NCBI GenBank assembly: GCA_963573385.1
Contig: CAUYLG010022157.1
Location: forward strand, 62,001-126,000
Source: Cacajao melanocephalus
Taxonomy: Eukaryota > Chordata > Mammalia > Primates > Pitheciidae
DNA length: 64,000 nucleotides
Direction: 5' to 3'
Shown here in pieces: positions 25,030-36,369 of the stretch. The position numbers and the translations under genes were made by a program. The first letter of the stretch is position 1; each line of letters starts with the position of its first letter. Under the pieces are notes generated by a model that ran no database searches, was not told the origin of the DNA, and saw only the letters and a program-made list of their open reading frames with translations.

Positions 25030-26390
25030 AATGCTTCCCTTTTTAACTAAGGCAGAACTCCTAGAAGCTATTAAAATTTTAAAACCCCAGGAAACGAAAG
25101 CCTTCCTGACTATAAAGGAAAATGTAAAACTTATTTACATATAGAAATACTATCAAAGAAGTAAAGAGAAAACTAGAGACTTGGGAAAGTATTCTAACAC
25201 ACATGAAAATGAGGTAATGTCTGTTACGTAAAGCACTCTCACATAATGACAGGAACAACAGATAACAAAGGAGATAAATAGGCAATTCATAGCAAGCAAA
25301 TTCTGAAAGCCAATCAACTAAAAAGATACTCAAACTCACCACAGCAGTTATCAGGAAAATGCAAGTTAAATTAACACTAAGATTTCTTATCATGCTTATC
25401 AGATGATGGGTGATGGGAAAAAGAGAGAGAGAGAAGAGAAGAAAAAATAGCAATTGTAGTTGGGGAAATGGGGAAAAGTAAACCTCATATATTGATGTAT
25501 TGCTAGAGGAAATGTGACCTGTTACAGCCTTTTGGGAAAGTCATCTGACAACATCGATTAAATTAGATTATACAAACCGTTCGGCTCACCCTACACTCCT
25601 GAGAATCTACCCCAAGGACATAAAAATGCCAGTGTACAGGGCCATGGAGGCTAACCGCAGTATTGTTTACAGCACCAAAACACTGGAGACAAAGTGAATA
25701 CCATAAAAAGGGAAATGGTTTATGGCCCATCCACACAAGTCACTAGGAAACCATTGAAAAGAATGAATTAGGCCAGACATGGTGACTCACGCCTGTAATC
25801 CCAGCACTTGGGAGGCCAAGGCTGGTGGATCACCTGAGGTCAGGAGTTTGAGACCAGCCTGGCCAACATGGTGAAACCCCATCTCTACTAAAAAACAAAA
25901 ACAAAATTAGCCAGTCATGGTGGCAGGCGCCTGTAATCCCAGCTACCTGGGAGGCTGAGGCAGGAGAATCGTTTGAACCGGGAAGAGGAGGTTGCAGTGA
26001 GCCAAGATCACACCACTGCACTCCAGCCTGGGTGACAGAGTGAGACTCTGTCTCAAAAAAAAAAAGGAATAAATTGAAAAACTCCAAACTTCCAGGAAAA
26101 ATTGTAAAGTGAGAATTGTAAGATGCAGAAAAGTTTATATGATACCAGTTTTATAAATCAACAACCAAAACACTTACCCCTTATGTGTGTGTATCTCTAC
26201 ACACACATATGTGCACAATGTATATGCAATTATTTATATAGTTATGTGAATATAAAGTATCCTACAGAAGGGTGTATATGAAGTTTCTGGAGAAGGGACA
26301 CAGGGAGGTGAGCTGATCTGGGGGAAGCAAACCAGAAGAAAAGCACTGCTGCATAAAGCCAGTGTGTCCCATACCATCTCAGTTATGTCA
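25030..26390 (+). mobile_element. L1M fragment, split by an Alu
   Basis: Sense L1 ORF2/3'UTR remnants: AATAGGCAATTCATAGCAAG, TTTTGGGAAAGTCATCTGAC, GAGAATCTACCCCAAGGACA, GAAACCATTGAAAAGAATGA. After the Alu it resumes with GATGCAGAAAAGTTTATATG. A TGTGTGTA/CACACACATA stretch lies near 26184-26210. Further L1-like sequence may follow the half Alu (26575-26700). Confidence 0.75.
25771..26066 (+). repeat. AluS
   Basis: Full length. Target duplication GAATGAATT (25761-25769) and GAATAAATT (26067-26075). Confidence 0.95.
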
Positions 26391-26572
<182 letters not shown>

Positions 26573-26700
26573 ACGTGCACATGTATGTATCTGTGCATGA
26601 GTAAACTAGAACTGATTTTATAGGGCTATCCATGATATACTTTCAAGGGAAAGCAAGTTGTCAAGATATATAATGTGGAAAAAATCAAATAAAAAAATGT

Positions 26701-27149
26701 TTAGTGCTGAAATGAGAATTTAAGCTCTGCTCTCCAAATCCTTTGGGAACATCCGATTGGAGTAGGGGAACAAATACCTGGAAAACAACCCTATCGTGAG
26801 CTGTCAGTCTTCCTAGAACATCAAAACCAAGTTCTGGGTGTCTGAGGATTGGACACATAAGCCCAGAGGGGAGGGGAGGAAGGAGGTGAAGTTACTAATA
26901 ATCCTATAAGGATATTTTGTTACTAAATTTAAATGTATGCACCTTGAAGCTGTTTTTAGGAAGTATGAGGCTTACTAAAATTTAGGTCAATTTGCCCCAT
27001 TTGTAGCCAGCCCTAAACATATTTTTAAAATGCTGTCCCTTTGCTATTAGCAACTGCTCTCTGCTCAAGGAAATGATCAATCTGAATCCAAAATGGGTCC
27101 TGTCATCTCAGCATATACTCTTAGAAAATCCAAATCACAGGACAACAAC
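26701..27149. other. Spacer
   Basis: No gene or confident repeat. Confidence 0.4.
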
Positions 27150-27365
27150 CAGAGTATTGCTGGAGACCAACGGCTTCCTGCTCTCCTAATCTCCGCTTTT
27201 GTACCTCTTATCAGCTGGTATTAAGGGAGGGTGACTGGTGGGGGGCACAGAGCAGGTTGTGCAGCAGTGGTGTATTCCCTTCACCTTGCCAGAGCGGGCT
27301 TGGGATGGCATATGCAGGTCATAGCAGGGAGACTTTTTAGAAATCTCAGGAACAAAGCTGATTAT
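27150..27365 (+). repeat. Direct repeat unit, copy 1
   Basis: About 94% identical by eye to 28992-29228, starting CAGAGTATTGCTGGAGACCA and ending GAACAAAGCTGATTAT. It lacks a segment of about 20 bases present in copy 2. Family not recognised. Confidence 0.9.
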
Positions 27366-27544
27366 CGGAACACAGATGATTTCCTTTAGGCCCCACACCC
27401 CTGATTTTCTGTAGGTCTTGGACAATTCAGCATAGATTCATCTATATCCCTGGTGATAAAAAGGCTGTATCTCTAGGGAGTCATGTATTCACCAGTTTTG
27501 GAAAAACAAAACAAAACAAAATGGGACGATGGGAATCAACATCT

Positions 27545-27738
27545 ATAGATCGAGTGCTTCCTATGTGCAAGGCACATCACAGACATTGGCTCACTTAAAC
27601 CTCTTACTGGCCCTATGAAGTAAATATTATTGTACTATCAGTCCCATCTCACAGGGAAGCATAAGATAGAGTGGCTTTCCCAACCATGGTCACATGCTGG
27701 CATAGCGAAGTTGGGTTCAAAATGTGTCCCAGTTTGAC
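27545..27738 (-). repeat. MIR
   Basis: Antisense MIR: AGTGCTTCCTATGTGCAAGG, GGCCCTATGAAGTAAATATT, CCCATCTCACAGGGAAGCAT. Confidence 0.85.
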
Positions 27739-28449
27739 TTTTAACAAGACACAGCTATCCTCCCTTCTGTGAACTCTCTTTCCATTCTATGTCAGTGATG
27801 TAAATTCTGAACAGGAACTCCTATTCTGAGACTGGAGCTTGACTTGGGAGCAATGACTCCCTTCAGAGCAGAGGGAAAAGGGAGAGCTTCCCAATGTGTA
27901 AGACCCATTTTCATCCTAGGCCTACCTTTGTAGCTTGTTTCCGTGCCTCCCTCTCCCATCATTTAGAGGAGGCGTTGCTAACTCCAGTGCCTTTAGAGGG
28001 TGGGCAGGCAATGTAAATGACTATGTGGAAGGCTTCCCGTCTTGTCCCTACCCAAATGAACGGAGCTGCTGTTCCTCAGCTCTAGCTCACTGTCTGCCCG
28101 TGTCACATTAGGTCATTTTTCAAAAGATTATTCAAGGCCCAGCAAATGATCTGAGTTTTCAAGAGAAGATTAAGATCCAAATGAAGTGTAATCTGTTGAT
28201 TTTAAAAATTAGCTCAATTAAAAAAAAAAAACAAAACACAAGAAGAACCTTAGTAGTGGAGAAAATGTCTGCCTGCTACATTTTATCCCAATAAAAGCAT
28301 TTCATTTGCCTGAACAGGAGGTGTCTCTTGGTTTAATATATTAATTTCTTTTTAATTATTATATGCATATCATTATACCATTGTTGTTAATATGAAATAA
28401 TATCAAAGGTATCATTACCTCCTCACTGAATTCTCGGGAGGATTATGAC
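27739..28449. other. Spacer
   Basis: Non-repeat. AT-rich near 28330-28410, with a 12-base A-run near 28219. Confidence 0.4.
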
Positions 28450-28652
28450 ATAGAACTTGAGACAGGATGAAAAGACCTGGGTTCAAGTCCTCCACCTGCG
28501 CCTCTGCAGCTACTCAACCCCTTAACCATCCTGAGCCGTAGTTTCTCAAATGAGTAGAGAATACCCACCTCACAGAATGTCTGTGAGAGTTTTAAAAGAT
28601 AGGCTGTATAATCAAAATATTTAATAAATATTTGTTCTGTTGCTTCCAAAAG
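28450..28652 (+). repeat. MIR
   Basis: GACCTGGGTTCAAGTCCTCC, CAGCTACTCAACCCCTTAAC, GTAGTTTCTCAAATGAGTAG and AATATTTAATAAATATTTG. Confidence 0.82.
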
Positions 28653-28991
28653 ACAGATGTGAAGCTCCATAAATCCATGTATACTGTAAACAGATACATT
28701 TTAGAGAGATTATGTTGTTTAACTAATAGTTTCTTCACTTTATAAAAGGATTTCCCATAATGGGCTTCTCTGGTGCAAGGAGAACTTGGTGTTTTTCCCA
28801 AAGTTTTTGTTTATGTATAACATTTTTTCTTGCCTAAATGAACACGTATTCTGCCTTTTCTATAGCGAAGGCATCCTCACCTGTTCTCTAAGGCTGAGAT
28901 CAATGGTTGGGATGGGAGAGTTGTCTTATGTATGAGAAGCAAAGAAGATTCTACTGCAGCTGCCTAGCAGTAGCTAGGAACTCAACAACTA

Positions 28992-29228
28992 CAGAGTATT
29001 GCTGGAGACTAAAGGCTTCCTGCTCTCCTAATCTCCACTTTTGTACCTCTTATCAACTGGTATTAAGAGAGAGCCCTGCTTTGTACCCAGGGTGACTGGT
29101 GGGGGGGCACAGAGCAGGTTATGCAGCAGTGGTGTATTCCCTTCACCTTGCCCAGGGCAGGTTTGGGATGGCACATGCAGGCCATAGCAGGGAGACTTTT
29201 TGGAAATCTCAGGAACAAAGCTGATTAT
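28992..29228 (+). repeat. Direct repeat unit, copy 2
   Basis: Partner of 27150-27365. It holds an additional stretch (about 29069-29089, beginning AGCCCTGCTTTGTACCC). The minus-strand frames of both copies share the residues IISFVPEISKKSPCY, which reflects nucleotide similarity and not proven coding. Confidence 0.9.
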
Positions 29229-29849
29229 GTCACAAGCTCTGTCCTTTCTGACAGCAACACCATAGGAAACACCTGTAGATGGCAGGAAACTAGAGGAATT
29301 AAAAATATCTCCCTGATCCCTAAAAGATAAATAAAAGAGGAGAGAAAAATGGTCTCTTTTATTCACAGGGAAAACAAACAAAGCAATATCTGGTTTGAGC
29401 CATTTCCTCTCTGCAAAGCACATTCCTCCTGTGGGCCACCCCTCCCCAGGCAGAGATGGGCCTGGACCAGATGCTTTAATAAGCTATCTGGATGCCTAAA
29501 GGTGATCATCATTGAGGCTCTTGGGGCAGGTTCCAAGTGTCCAAGCTTAAAATTTCTTTTGCAGGAGGGAGTTTTGGGGAAGTTGAGCTCATTTCCTTCG
29601 GGAGAGGCGCAGCCTCCATCCAGCTTCGGAAACAAGAGGCCCATGTGCTCTTCTCCACAGTCTTCCCAGTCCTAGGAAGTCAGTTCCTGGGAGCCATGAA
29701 GAGCAGCAATGACAGGTCTATCTGGAGAAGACACGACGGCTGGGTCTGCAGGACCCAGCTGAACTCAAGAGCAGATTTGGGGATGGCAATCAGGTAATGT
29801 CAGATTCTGTCTCCCCTGCCTTCTCACATCCAGTAGGTCACTAAGCCTA
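29229..29849. other. Spacer
   Basis: No confident feature. A 108-codon plus frame (29349-29675) is unsupported. Confidence 0.4.
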
Positions 29850-30115
29850 GTCCTGTCTTCTATGTATATATTTCTTGTCTAGACTCTTCATCCTCACTGC
29901 AGTTCCTGAACTTTAGGCTGCCATTATCTCTGTCTTGACTGTGGGGAGAGATTATGGCCACCTAACTGATTTCTTTCTGCTCTCCTCTCTCTTGTCTATT
30001 CTCCCCTCTCTTGCCCACATAACTGTTCTCAAATACAAGTCTCATCATGGCTTTTCTTGATTTATATACTACCTACTAAATAATCAAAACATCTTAGCAG
30101 AGAATGTAAGACCGC
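29850..30115 (+). repeat. LINE2 ORF2 fragment
   Basis: GGCCACCTAACTGATTTCTT, then CTCTTGCCCACATAACTGTT and CAAGTCTCATCATGGCTTTT follow the sense L2 pattern. Confidence 0.7.
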
Positions 30116-30149
30116 TGTCAATCTTTCCTTCCTGAAAGGTAACTGTGGA

Positions 30150-30535
30150 GGCTAAAATAGCACTGCACTGACTTCTGCTTAACCCTGGTTACAGGAATTC
30201 TGAGATTTCCAGTTTAAGTATTGTTCCTTGCAAAACAGCACAAACTTACTGTAAATCCTGCCCTTAGATACAATCAACCTTGATAAGCTTCTACTGACTT
30301 AAATCCTGCCCTTAGATCAAATTCCTCTGAAGCACGTGTACCCTTTCCCTATGGTATATAATCCCTGGTCTGAGGGGTAATGGTGCAGAGATCTTCCTGT
30401 CTTGCATCCACCGAAGACCATACTTCTGTCCATAATTTCGCCAATAAAATCACCCACCAATAGCAAGCTGGACTTCGTTGCTCAGCTCCTTCTGCATTTG
30501 GGGGTCACTTTGCATATATGGCCCTTTCACCGAAT
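30150..30535 (+). mobile_element. Probable solitary LTR with TATA and polyadenylation signals
   Basis: TG-initiated block (near 30145) with GGTATATAATCCCTGGTCTG (TATA-like at 30353-30360), then AATAAAATC (30444-30452) about 90 bases downstream, as in the U3-R-U5 layout of an LTR. AAATCCTGCCCTTAGAT occurs twice (30253 and 30301). No gag, pol or env accompanies it. Family unassigned. Confidence 0.55.
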
Positions 30536-30554
30536 AGTGACACTTCCTCAATAA

Positions 30555-30797
30555 CTGCCAACACTTATTAAACATTTACGATGTGCCAAATACCATGCTT
30601 AGTGCCTAAGGAAGAGTATCTCATTTGATCCTCAAAACTTTTGAACCAGCCAGGCATTATGATCCTTATGCTGTGGAGAGTGGAATTGGAGCTCAGAGAA
30701 GCAAAATGATTTGGCCAAGGTGACAAAGCTGCAGTGGAGCTGGGGTTTTGACCCCGGCAGTCCAAGTCCAGGCCCCTGCTCTTCCCACCAGGGACTT
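30555..30797 (-). repeat. MIR
   Basis: Antisense near full-length MIR: AACATTTACGATGTGCCAAA, CTCATTTGATCCTCAAAACT, GAGCTCAGAGAAGCAAAATG and GGTGACAAAGCTGCAGTGGA. Confidence 0.9.
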
Positions 30798-30829
30798 CCT
30801 GCAGCCTTCTGAACCTATTATGCATTTTC

Positions 30830-31157
30830 CTGCCTCTGTGTCTGCAGATGCTATTCTTCTACCTCAGATGCCTTGATCCTTATTCCCTTCGTCTAGACAG
30901 CTCTTCATCATCCAAGACCCAGCTCCTTCCTGCCTTCTTTAAGAAGCCTTCATGGACCTCTCCCCAGGGTTACGTCATCACAGCCACTCCATGCAATTCT
31001 CTCTCAAAGCACTTACCATGCTACATTGAACTGTCTGTCCCTCTAACAGAGTGTGACCCCTCCTGAATGTGGTACCATAGCCTTTACCTTGACATCCCCA
31101 TATTCCTAGCAGAATGGCCAGCACCTAATAGGTATGCAATATTTGTGGATTTAAAGA
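30830..31157 (+). repeat. LINE2 3' end
   Basis: CCAAGACCCAGCTCCTTCCT, AAGAAGCCTTCATGGACCTC, GCACTTACCATGCTACATTG, CCAGCACCTAATAGGTATGC. Confidence 0.85.
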
Positions 31158-31261
31158 TATCAGCCATTGGATACAGACTGAAGCTGTCTTCTGGATCAAG
31201 TAACTGGGCTACTGTGCCTGGGGGAGGGTCTCTACCTGTTAAATAAGACTAGCAGTCTGCT

Positions 31262-31345
31262 CAGTTCCTCAGGTGTTGAAATTTTAGAAACTCTCCCCAC
31301 ATGACTCTAACAGGCATCCAGGGTTGAGAACCATTGCTTTCATCC
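31262..31345 (+). mobile_element. MER5-type hAT-Charlie fragment
   Basis: CTCTAACAGGCATCCAGGGT followed by TGAGAACCATTG matches the end of MER5A, including its terminal inverted-repeat part. Confidence 0.65.
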
Positions 31346-31479
31346 AAAGCAGATTTTGCAGAGGCAAGGGCTGCCAGGGTAGAGGCTTGCTAAGGAAAAT
31401 TACACAACATGTTTATACATGTGAAATCTGTGTAAAATAAACACCAGAAAGCAACTAAAGGAGATAAACTGCCAAAGCA

Positions 31480-32140
31480 TGGGAGAAAATCTCAGTCCAA
31501 AGTTATCGTTTAGAAAGACACATGACATTGACAGTCATTAATAAAATGCAAAGTAACTCTAAGGTATCGTTGCACTACTGTGAGATGGGCAGAAATATGT
31601 AAGAGGATAAAAGGCTGCCAGGATTATGGCGAAAATCGTTCCCTTAAAAACTGCTGTTAGCGTTACACATGGATTAATTCTACTCTGTTCTGAGACCACA
31701 ATCTGCAACTGTGTCTTTGTTCTATTTTTAGAATATATGCTAAGAAAATAAAGGAGAAGAATGCAGTTTATTCAAAATTGTCTGCAGCAGTGGCATGACA
31801 TAAATGTGAAAAATTAGAAGCCATCTAAATACTAAATTTTGAAGACTAGTTGAAGTAAATTATGGAGCACAAACTAAATTATGGAGCCTAATAAAACACT
31901 ATGGTCCCATTAAAAATGATGAATATCCAACATTTCTCCCACATGGAGACGTGCATAAAACAATAAAAAGGCTGAAAAAAATCCCCCGTGCTTTATGCCC
32001 TGTGATGAGTCACATAACAGCAAATCAGTAAAAATTCACAAAGACTGGAAGTGTGTTTGAAAGGATAGGCAAAAAAGGTACTGTACTGTTGTTCACTAGC
32101 TTTGAAGTTGTTCAAATTTCTCATAACTAGAAAATAATAT
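31480..32140 (+). mobile_element. Worn L1M fragment
   Basis: L1-like pieces: TCATTAATAAAATGCAAAGT, AATTAGAAGCCATCTAAATA, GGTCCCATTAAAAATGATGA. Very diverged, with uncertain boundaries. Confidence 0.55.
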
Positions 32141-32387
32141 TTAGAAAATGTGTGTTCTCTGCTGGGGCAGCAACTGCTGGTCTGTCTCGAGGGAGCAGCG
32201 GGCCTGGTTCCAGCCTGCCAACTGCTTGTATCTTTACCTAGGCCTCTGGCTGAAAATACACTCAAGTAAAGATGAAACCGGTGAGGTTTCATCTTTAAAG
32301 GGCCCAGTTCCTTTTAAACTTAAATGCTCTCCAGACCAGATGCTAAGAGGGGAATCATGGCTCCAGGAGGAATAAAAAGTGAACAGA

Positions 32388-32785
32388 GGCCGGGCGCGGT
32401 GGCTCATGCCTATAATCCCAGCACTTTGCGAGGCCAAGGCAGGCAGATCACCTGAGGCCAGGAGTTCGAGAGTAGTCTGGTTAATATGGTAAAACCCCAT
32501 CTCTACTAAAAATAAAAAAATTAGCCAGGTGTGGTGGTACACACCTGTAATCCCTGCTACTCAGGAGGCTGAGGCCAGATAATTGCTTGAACCCGGTAGG
32601 CGGAGGGCTCTGAACACCTGATCTGTACTAGAGTTCCGGGTCCCACCTTTCTCTCCATGTCTGGCTCCTTCTGTTTTGCCTGTCCCTGGGCCACATCCTA
32701 GAAAGAGCATGCAATGAGCCGAGATTGTGCCACTGCACTCTAGCCTGGGTGACAGAGCAAGACTCTGTCTCAAAAAAAAAAAAAA
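32388..32785 (+). repeat. AluS split by a 108-bp inverted local copy
   Basis: Alu flanked by GAACAGAG (32380s and 32786-32793). The right arm is interrupted after GGTAGGCGGAG and resumes at AATGAGCCGAGATTG. A few Alu bases are missing at the junction. Confidence 0.95.
32605..32712 (-). repeat. Insert: inverted copy of 33371-33479
   Basis: The reverse complement of 33371-33479 matches this insert over its whole length, with about 13 mismatches in 108 bases by eye (near 88%). Starts GGGCTCTGAACACC and ends CCTAGAAAGAGCATGC. It has no poly-A and no target duplication of its own. Confidence 0.93.
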
Positions 32786-33515
32786 GAACAGAGGCAGGAG
32801 CCTGGGCTGAGGGAACCTCCTCCCATCTCAGGCCTGGAAACAGGGCTTCCAACCTCCTGTGGGAAAAGGCACTGTTGACTGTTTGGGTGAGAAGAAACAT
32901 CTGGGCCCAACCCCTAGATAATGGTGGATGTTGGGGAGGAACGCAGCCCCCCTCAGGAACAGAGGGGAGAATCCCTATCAGAGGCTCATTCTTCCCTGCT
33001 CCCTGCCATGCTTCCCCCGTATCTGCACCCTCTTCTCCTCTCTCTTGGCTGGGAAGACCTAACACCCCAAATGGAATAATCCTGGGAGGGTAAGAGCCCA
33101 ACGGGAACAAAATTACTCGCAGGATGGCAGGGAAGAGGCAGGGAGGTGTTGCAGGTAGAGGAACCAACAGGAGCAACAAGCCGAGAAGACAGAAGGGGCT
33201 GGAAGACACCTGGTCACAGTTCACAGCATTGCACTCTGTGTTAGAAAGGCATGACATGAATTTATCGACCCAGAAGGAGGTGGCATGAAGAAAGCTGTGC
33301 CCAGGTGGGCGTGTGAGGAGAGCTGCCCTGCAACAGTGCCAGCGCAGAATGCAGTGTGTACTGGTGCCCGGCACGCTCTTTCTAGGATGTGGCCCGGGGA
33401 CAGGCATGACAGAAGGAGCCAGGCATGGATGGGAAGGTGGGAACCAGAACTCCAGCACAGATCTGGTGTTCAGAGCCCACGGCCTTCTGTGGTTGGGAGT
33501 GGCGACCTGTGCCAT
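32628..33515 (-). other. Open frame of 295 codons ending inside an Alu insertion
   Basis: This is the longest ATG-initiated frame in the window; a GTG at 33536 extends it by seven codons. The first two thirds run through non-repeat GC-rich DNA and include a leucine-rich hydrophobic run. The C-terminal part is antisense Alu (a poly-Phe run from the A-tail, then typical Alu-antisense residues). The last 24 residues come from the inverted-duplication insert described separately. Such tails are common in spurious primate frames. It lies on the same strand as the predicted CpG-island gene, so it would be intronic. No promoter, Kozak context or protein family supports coding. Confidence 0.15.
33371..33479 (+). 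repeat. Likely source of the inverted insert
   Basis: GCACGCTCTTTCTAGGATGT to CAGAGCCC, in non-repeat DNA 658 bases to the right of the insert, in opposite orientation. The surrounding 32.79-33.57 kb is otherwise unique and GC-rich. Confidence 0.9.
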
Positions 33516-33569
33516 GACTTTTCCATTCTCACCCACAGCTGGAAGTGAGGCTCCAGGCTGGAGGCATTG

Positions 33570-33928
33570 TCCCGGGCCGAACTGTCTCCTGAAACTCCCA
33601 TGTTGAAGCCCTAACCCCTAGTACCGCAGAATGAGACTGTATTTGGAGGTAGGGCCTTCACAGAGGAAATGAAGTTAAAATAAAATCATTCCGATAGGCC
33701 TTAGTCCCACCTGACTGGTGTCCTTGTGAGAAGAGATGAAGACAGACACACAGAGGGAAGACCATGTGAAGACACAGGGAGAAGATGGAGAGAGGCCTCG
33801 GAGGGAGCCAGCCCGCTGACACCTCCCCCTCACATTTCTAGCCTCTAGAATTGCAAGGCAATAAAGTTCTGCTGTCTAAGCCATCAGTCCATGGCACGTT
33901 GTTGCAGCAGCCCTAGTGACCTAATAAA
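33570..33928 (+). mobile_element. MLT1-type MaLR LTR
   Basis: GTTGAAGCCCTAACCCCTAG, GAGACTGTATTTGGAGGTAG, CCTGACTGGTGTCCTTGTGA, AGCCTCTAGAATTGCAAGGC with AATAAAG, and GCAGCCCTAGTGACCTAATA at the end. Confidence 0.92.
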
Positions 33929-34609
33929 GGCATTGAACTTGGCCTCGGGGAAGGTGCTTCTGGGGCTGCCCCCTCCTCATCCCCTCTCACCCCATCTCAC
34001 TCCTCTTGCCCCTCTCCCAACTCCATTGCCAACCTCGTGCAAGCAGAGCCATCGGCTCCACTCCCTGCTCTGTGCTTAATTGGTGCCTTTGTTTCTAAAA
34101 CTCAAAATATTTAACTGGACCGAGGACAGTCCCTATAGCTCCTGGACTTTGGCCTTGGCTGTGGCTGGAACAGAGGAGCTCTTGGCTGAAGGGATGGGCA
34201 GCGGTCCTTCTGGTCAGAGAGGAGGTCTTTCCTCATGACGCAGGCCTCCTGGTAGGCCTCTGGGGTACCAGGCCAGAGCTAGACCCAGACACTCAAGAGT
34301 CAGGAAATCCTGCCCACCCCCTGGCCGGTGGCGTCAAACACAGCCTCTGCTTCTGAGTGAGTAGTCTGGGCCTGGCCCAACCTGACCTCTCATCTGTAAC
34401 AGCTGCCCAGAGCTTCAAAGGGAAGCCACAAGAGGAGGAAGCAGAGGCTGGAGGGGAGGTGAACGCCCCACAGCTTGACCTTGCCCCCCACCCCAGCACA
34501 CACACACATCCAGGCTCCAGAGCACCTGCTTCTCTTTGAGGGACCAAGCTATTTCCAGAGATTTCCCCACGTTTTCCAAAACACCGTGGAGACAACACTT
34601 TGCATCTGT
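33929..34609. other. Spacer
   Basis: Non-repeat. A 189-codon minus frame (34862-34293) crosses it and the adjacent MIR without supporting signals. Confidence 0.4.
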
Positions 34610-34800
34610 GGGGTCTTTTATACTCTTTCAAAATCCTTAACTCTGAAATCATTATCTCTTTTAGTCTCCCAATAAGCCAGGCAGGGATGAGATCACCATC
34701 CCAGCGAGGCCTCCAAATCTTGTGCCATTGATTGAAGATACCACAGCGATTTAGTGATGGGATTTGGTCCGGATCCTCAAACTCCTGTTGGCCATTCTGC
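34610..34800 (-). repeat. MIR
   Basis: Antisense MIR, diverged: ATTATCTCTTTTAGTCTCCC, GATGAGATCACCATCCCAGC, GATTTAGTGATGGGATTTGG. Confidence 0.65.
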
Positions 34801-35129
34801 CTAGCTTCCTCCTGCGATGTGTTGACACTTGCTTGGTTCCCCTCTGGCACACACATGGACACACATAGTGCACGTTTACAGCCGCCCCAGAGGCACAGGT
34901 GAGCTGTTTATTATTATGGACACAAGATAAGACACCTAGGCCCTGGTCTGTCTGTCCTTTAAATGTTATGCCTGCATCCAGGCATCCCCATGAACACACA
35001 GGTGCCTTGGGACAATGCTGTCCCCTCCCTTAGTCCTCAGCTAGGCCTTAGAAAGTTCTTGTCCCTGTGAGGAAGGGCCCTCCTCTCAAACTCCCTTCTC
35101 CCTCTCTGCCCTCACAGTCCCTTCTGAAG

Positions 35130-35915
35130 CCCAGCTCTCCTGGTCTGTAGTCTGGATGAATGACCAGCCTCCTAAGGGCCTCGTGCCGTGCTCTCTCCAA
35201 TCCATTCCTCGAGCCACAGCCAGAACCAACTTCCTGAAATTCAAGTCTGGTTTTGTAACTTTCTGCCCCTCATCACGCTGGGAATAAAACAAGTGGTGAG
35301 GCTGCGCTGCGGTTTTTGAGAGCTGTAACACCCCATACTATCCTCAGCCACACCAAATACATACTCCGTTTTAGGTGAAAAGTATGCTTGTTATACAAAT
35401 AACAGTCTCAAGGCTAGCCCCTTGGACTCTCCCCTTGCAATTAAACCGTAGCCCCAAACGCCTTCTGTGTAGAAATCCTGCAACCTCCATCCTGAAGAGG
35501 CTCTCAAGGTCTTGCCTGGCTTACTAACTCAATCCAGTTGGAGCCCACACACTGTCCTCTTTCGTGCTACTTCCTCCAGCTAGAACACCATCCTCCTCAC
35601 CCTTCAACTATCCATTCCCTCCTTGTCCTTCTAGATTGAGCTCAGGTTTGGCCACCTTTTAGAAGCCTTTTTTTCCCCCAGCCCCTCCCCACTCTGGACA
35701 AGATACTCAGATCTGTGTTCTGAGCACAGATCTCCTAGAATACTTAATGAAACTGTTTCAATCACTTGTTATCATTCTGTTCTACTAGACTGCAAGCTCC
35801 CTGAGGGCAGGATCCAAGTTTTATTACCTTTTGTGTCCAGGGTTCCCAGCACAGAACCTGACACAGTGGGCACTTACTAAATATTTATTAAGCAAGTGCG
35901 TGAGTGAGTGCTTCT
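35130..35915 (+). repeat. LINE2 3' end with a foreign piece inside
   Basis: L2 ORF2 end at 35130-35290 (CCAGCCTCCTAAGGGCCTC, TCTCCAATCCATTCCTCGAG). The 3' end at 35480-35915 has GCCTGGCTTACTAACTCAAT, AGACTGCAAGCTCCCTGAGG, GCACTTACTAAATATTTATT. The intervening 35291-35475 does not match L2 and is not recognised. Confidence 0.82.
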
Positions 35916-36369
35916 CCTCCCTAACCCAGACTGCTCTTGCTCAGGACTCCAAAGGATTTCCTAGAGGACAAGCCCATCACTCCCTTGAGGCCAGCCCAAA
36001 CCCTCAGGTGTTCTGCCTCCATCCCTGACTGGTGGGTGAGATTCTTGGTGTCCTGGTGACCCCAGGCTCACTGTTGCCCACACCCCATCACTGGTACGTA
36101 ACTTCCCCCTAGCTGCAGCTGCTCCAGCAGGAACTACCATATGATTGCTTCATTTCCAGGGGGTCCACACCCCTTTCCTGTGCTCCCCTCCTGTCCTCTC
36201 CCTGCTGGTGGAGGGGGAACCACTGGACTCGCTGGAATGCACTAGGAGGAAAGGGCTCTTTGCTAAACGGGCTTAGTGGATAGCTCTCACCTTATGTCCA
36301 TACCCTGGCACATCTCACTGAGCTTGCAATTGTGCACACCAGGTACATACAGTGAGTCTTTGCAAAAGG

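Noticed and set aside
27150..29228. Direct repeats as the two LTRs of a provirus
   Set aside because: The DNA between them contains ancient MIRs and no gag, pol or env similarity, and I see no matching target duplication.
34293..34862. 189-codon minus frame
   Set aside because: Passes through a worn MIR and unique DNA, with no splice, start or family support.
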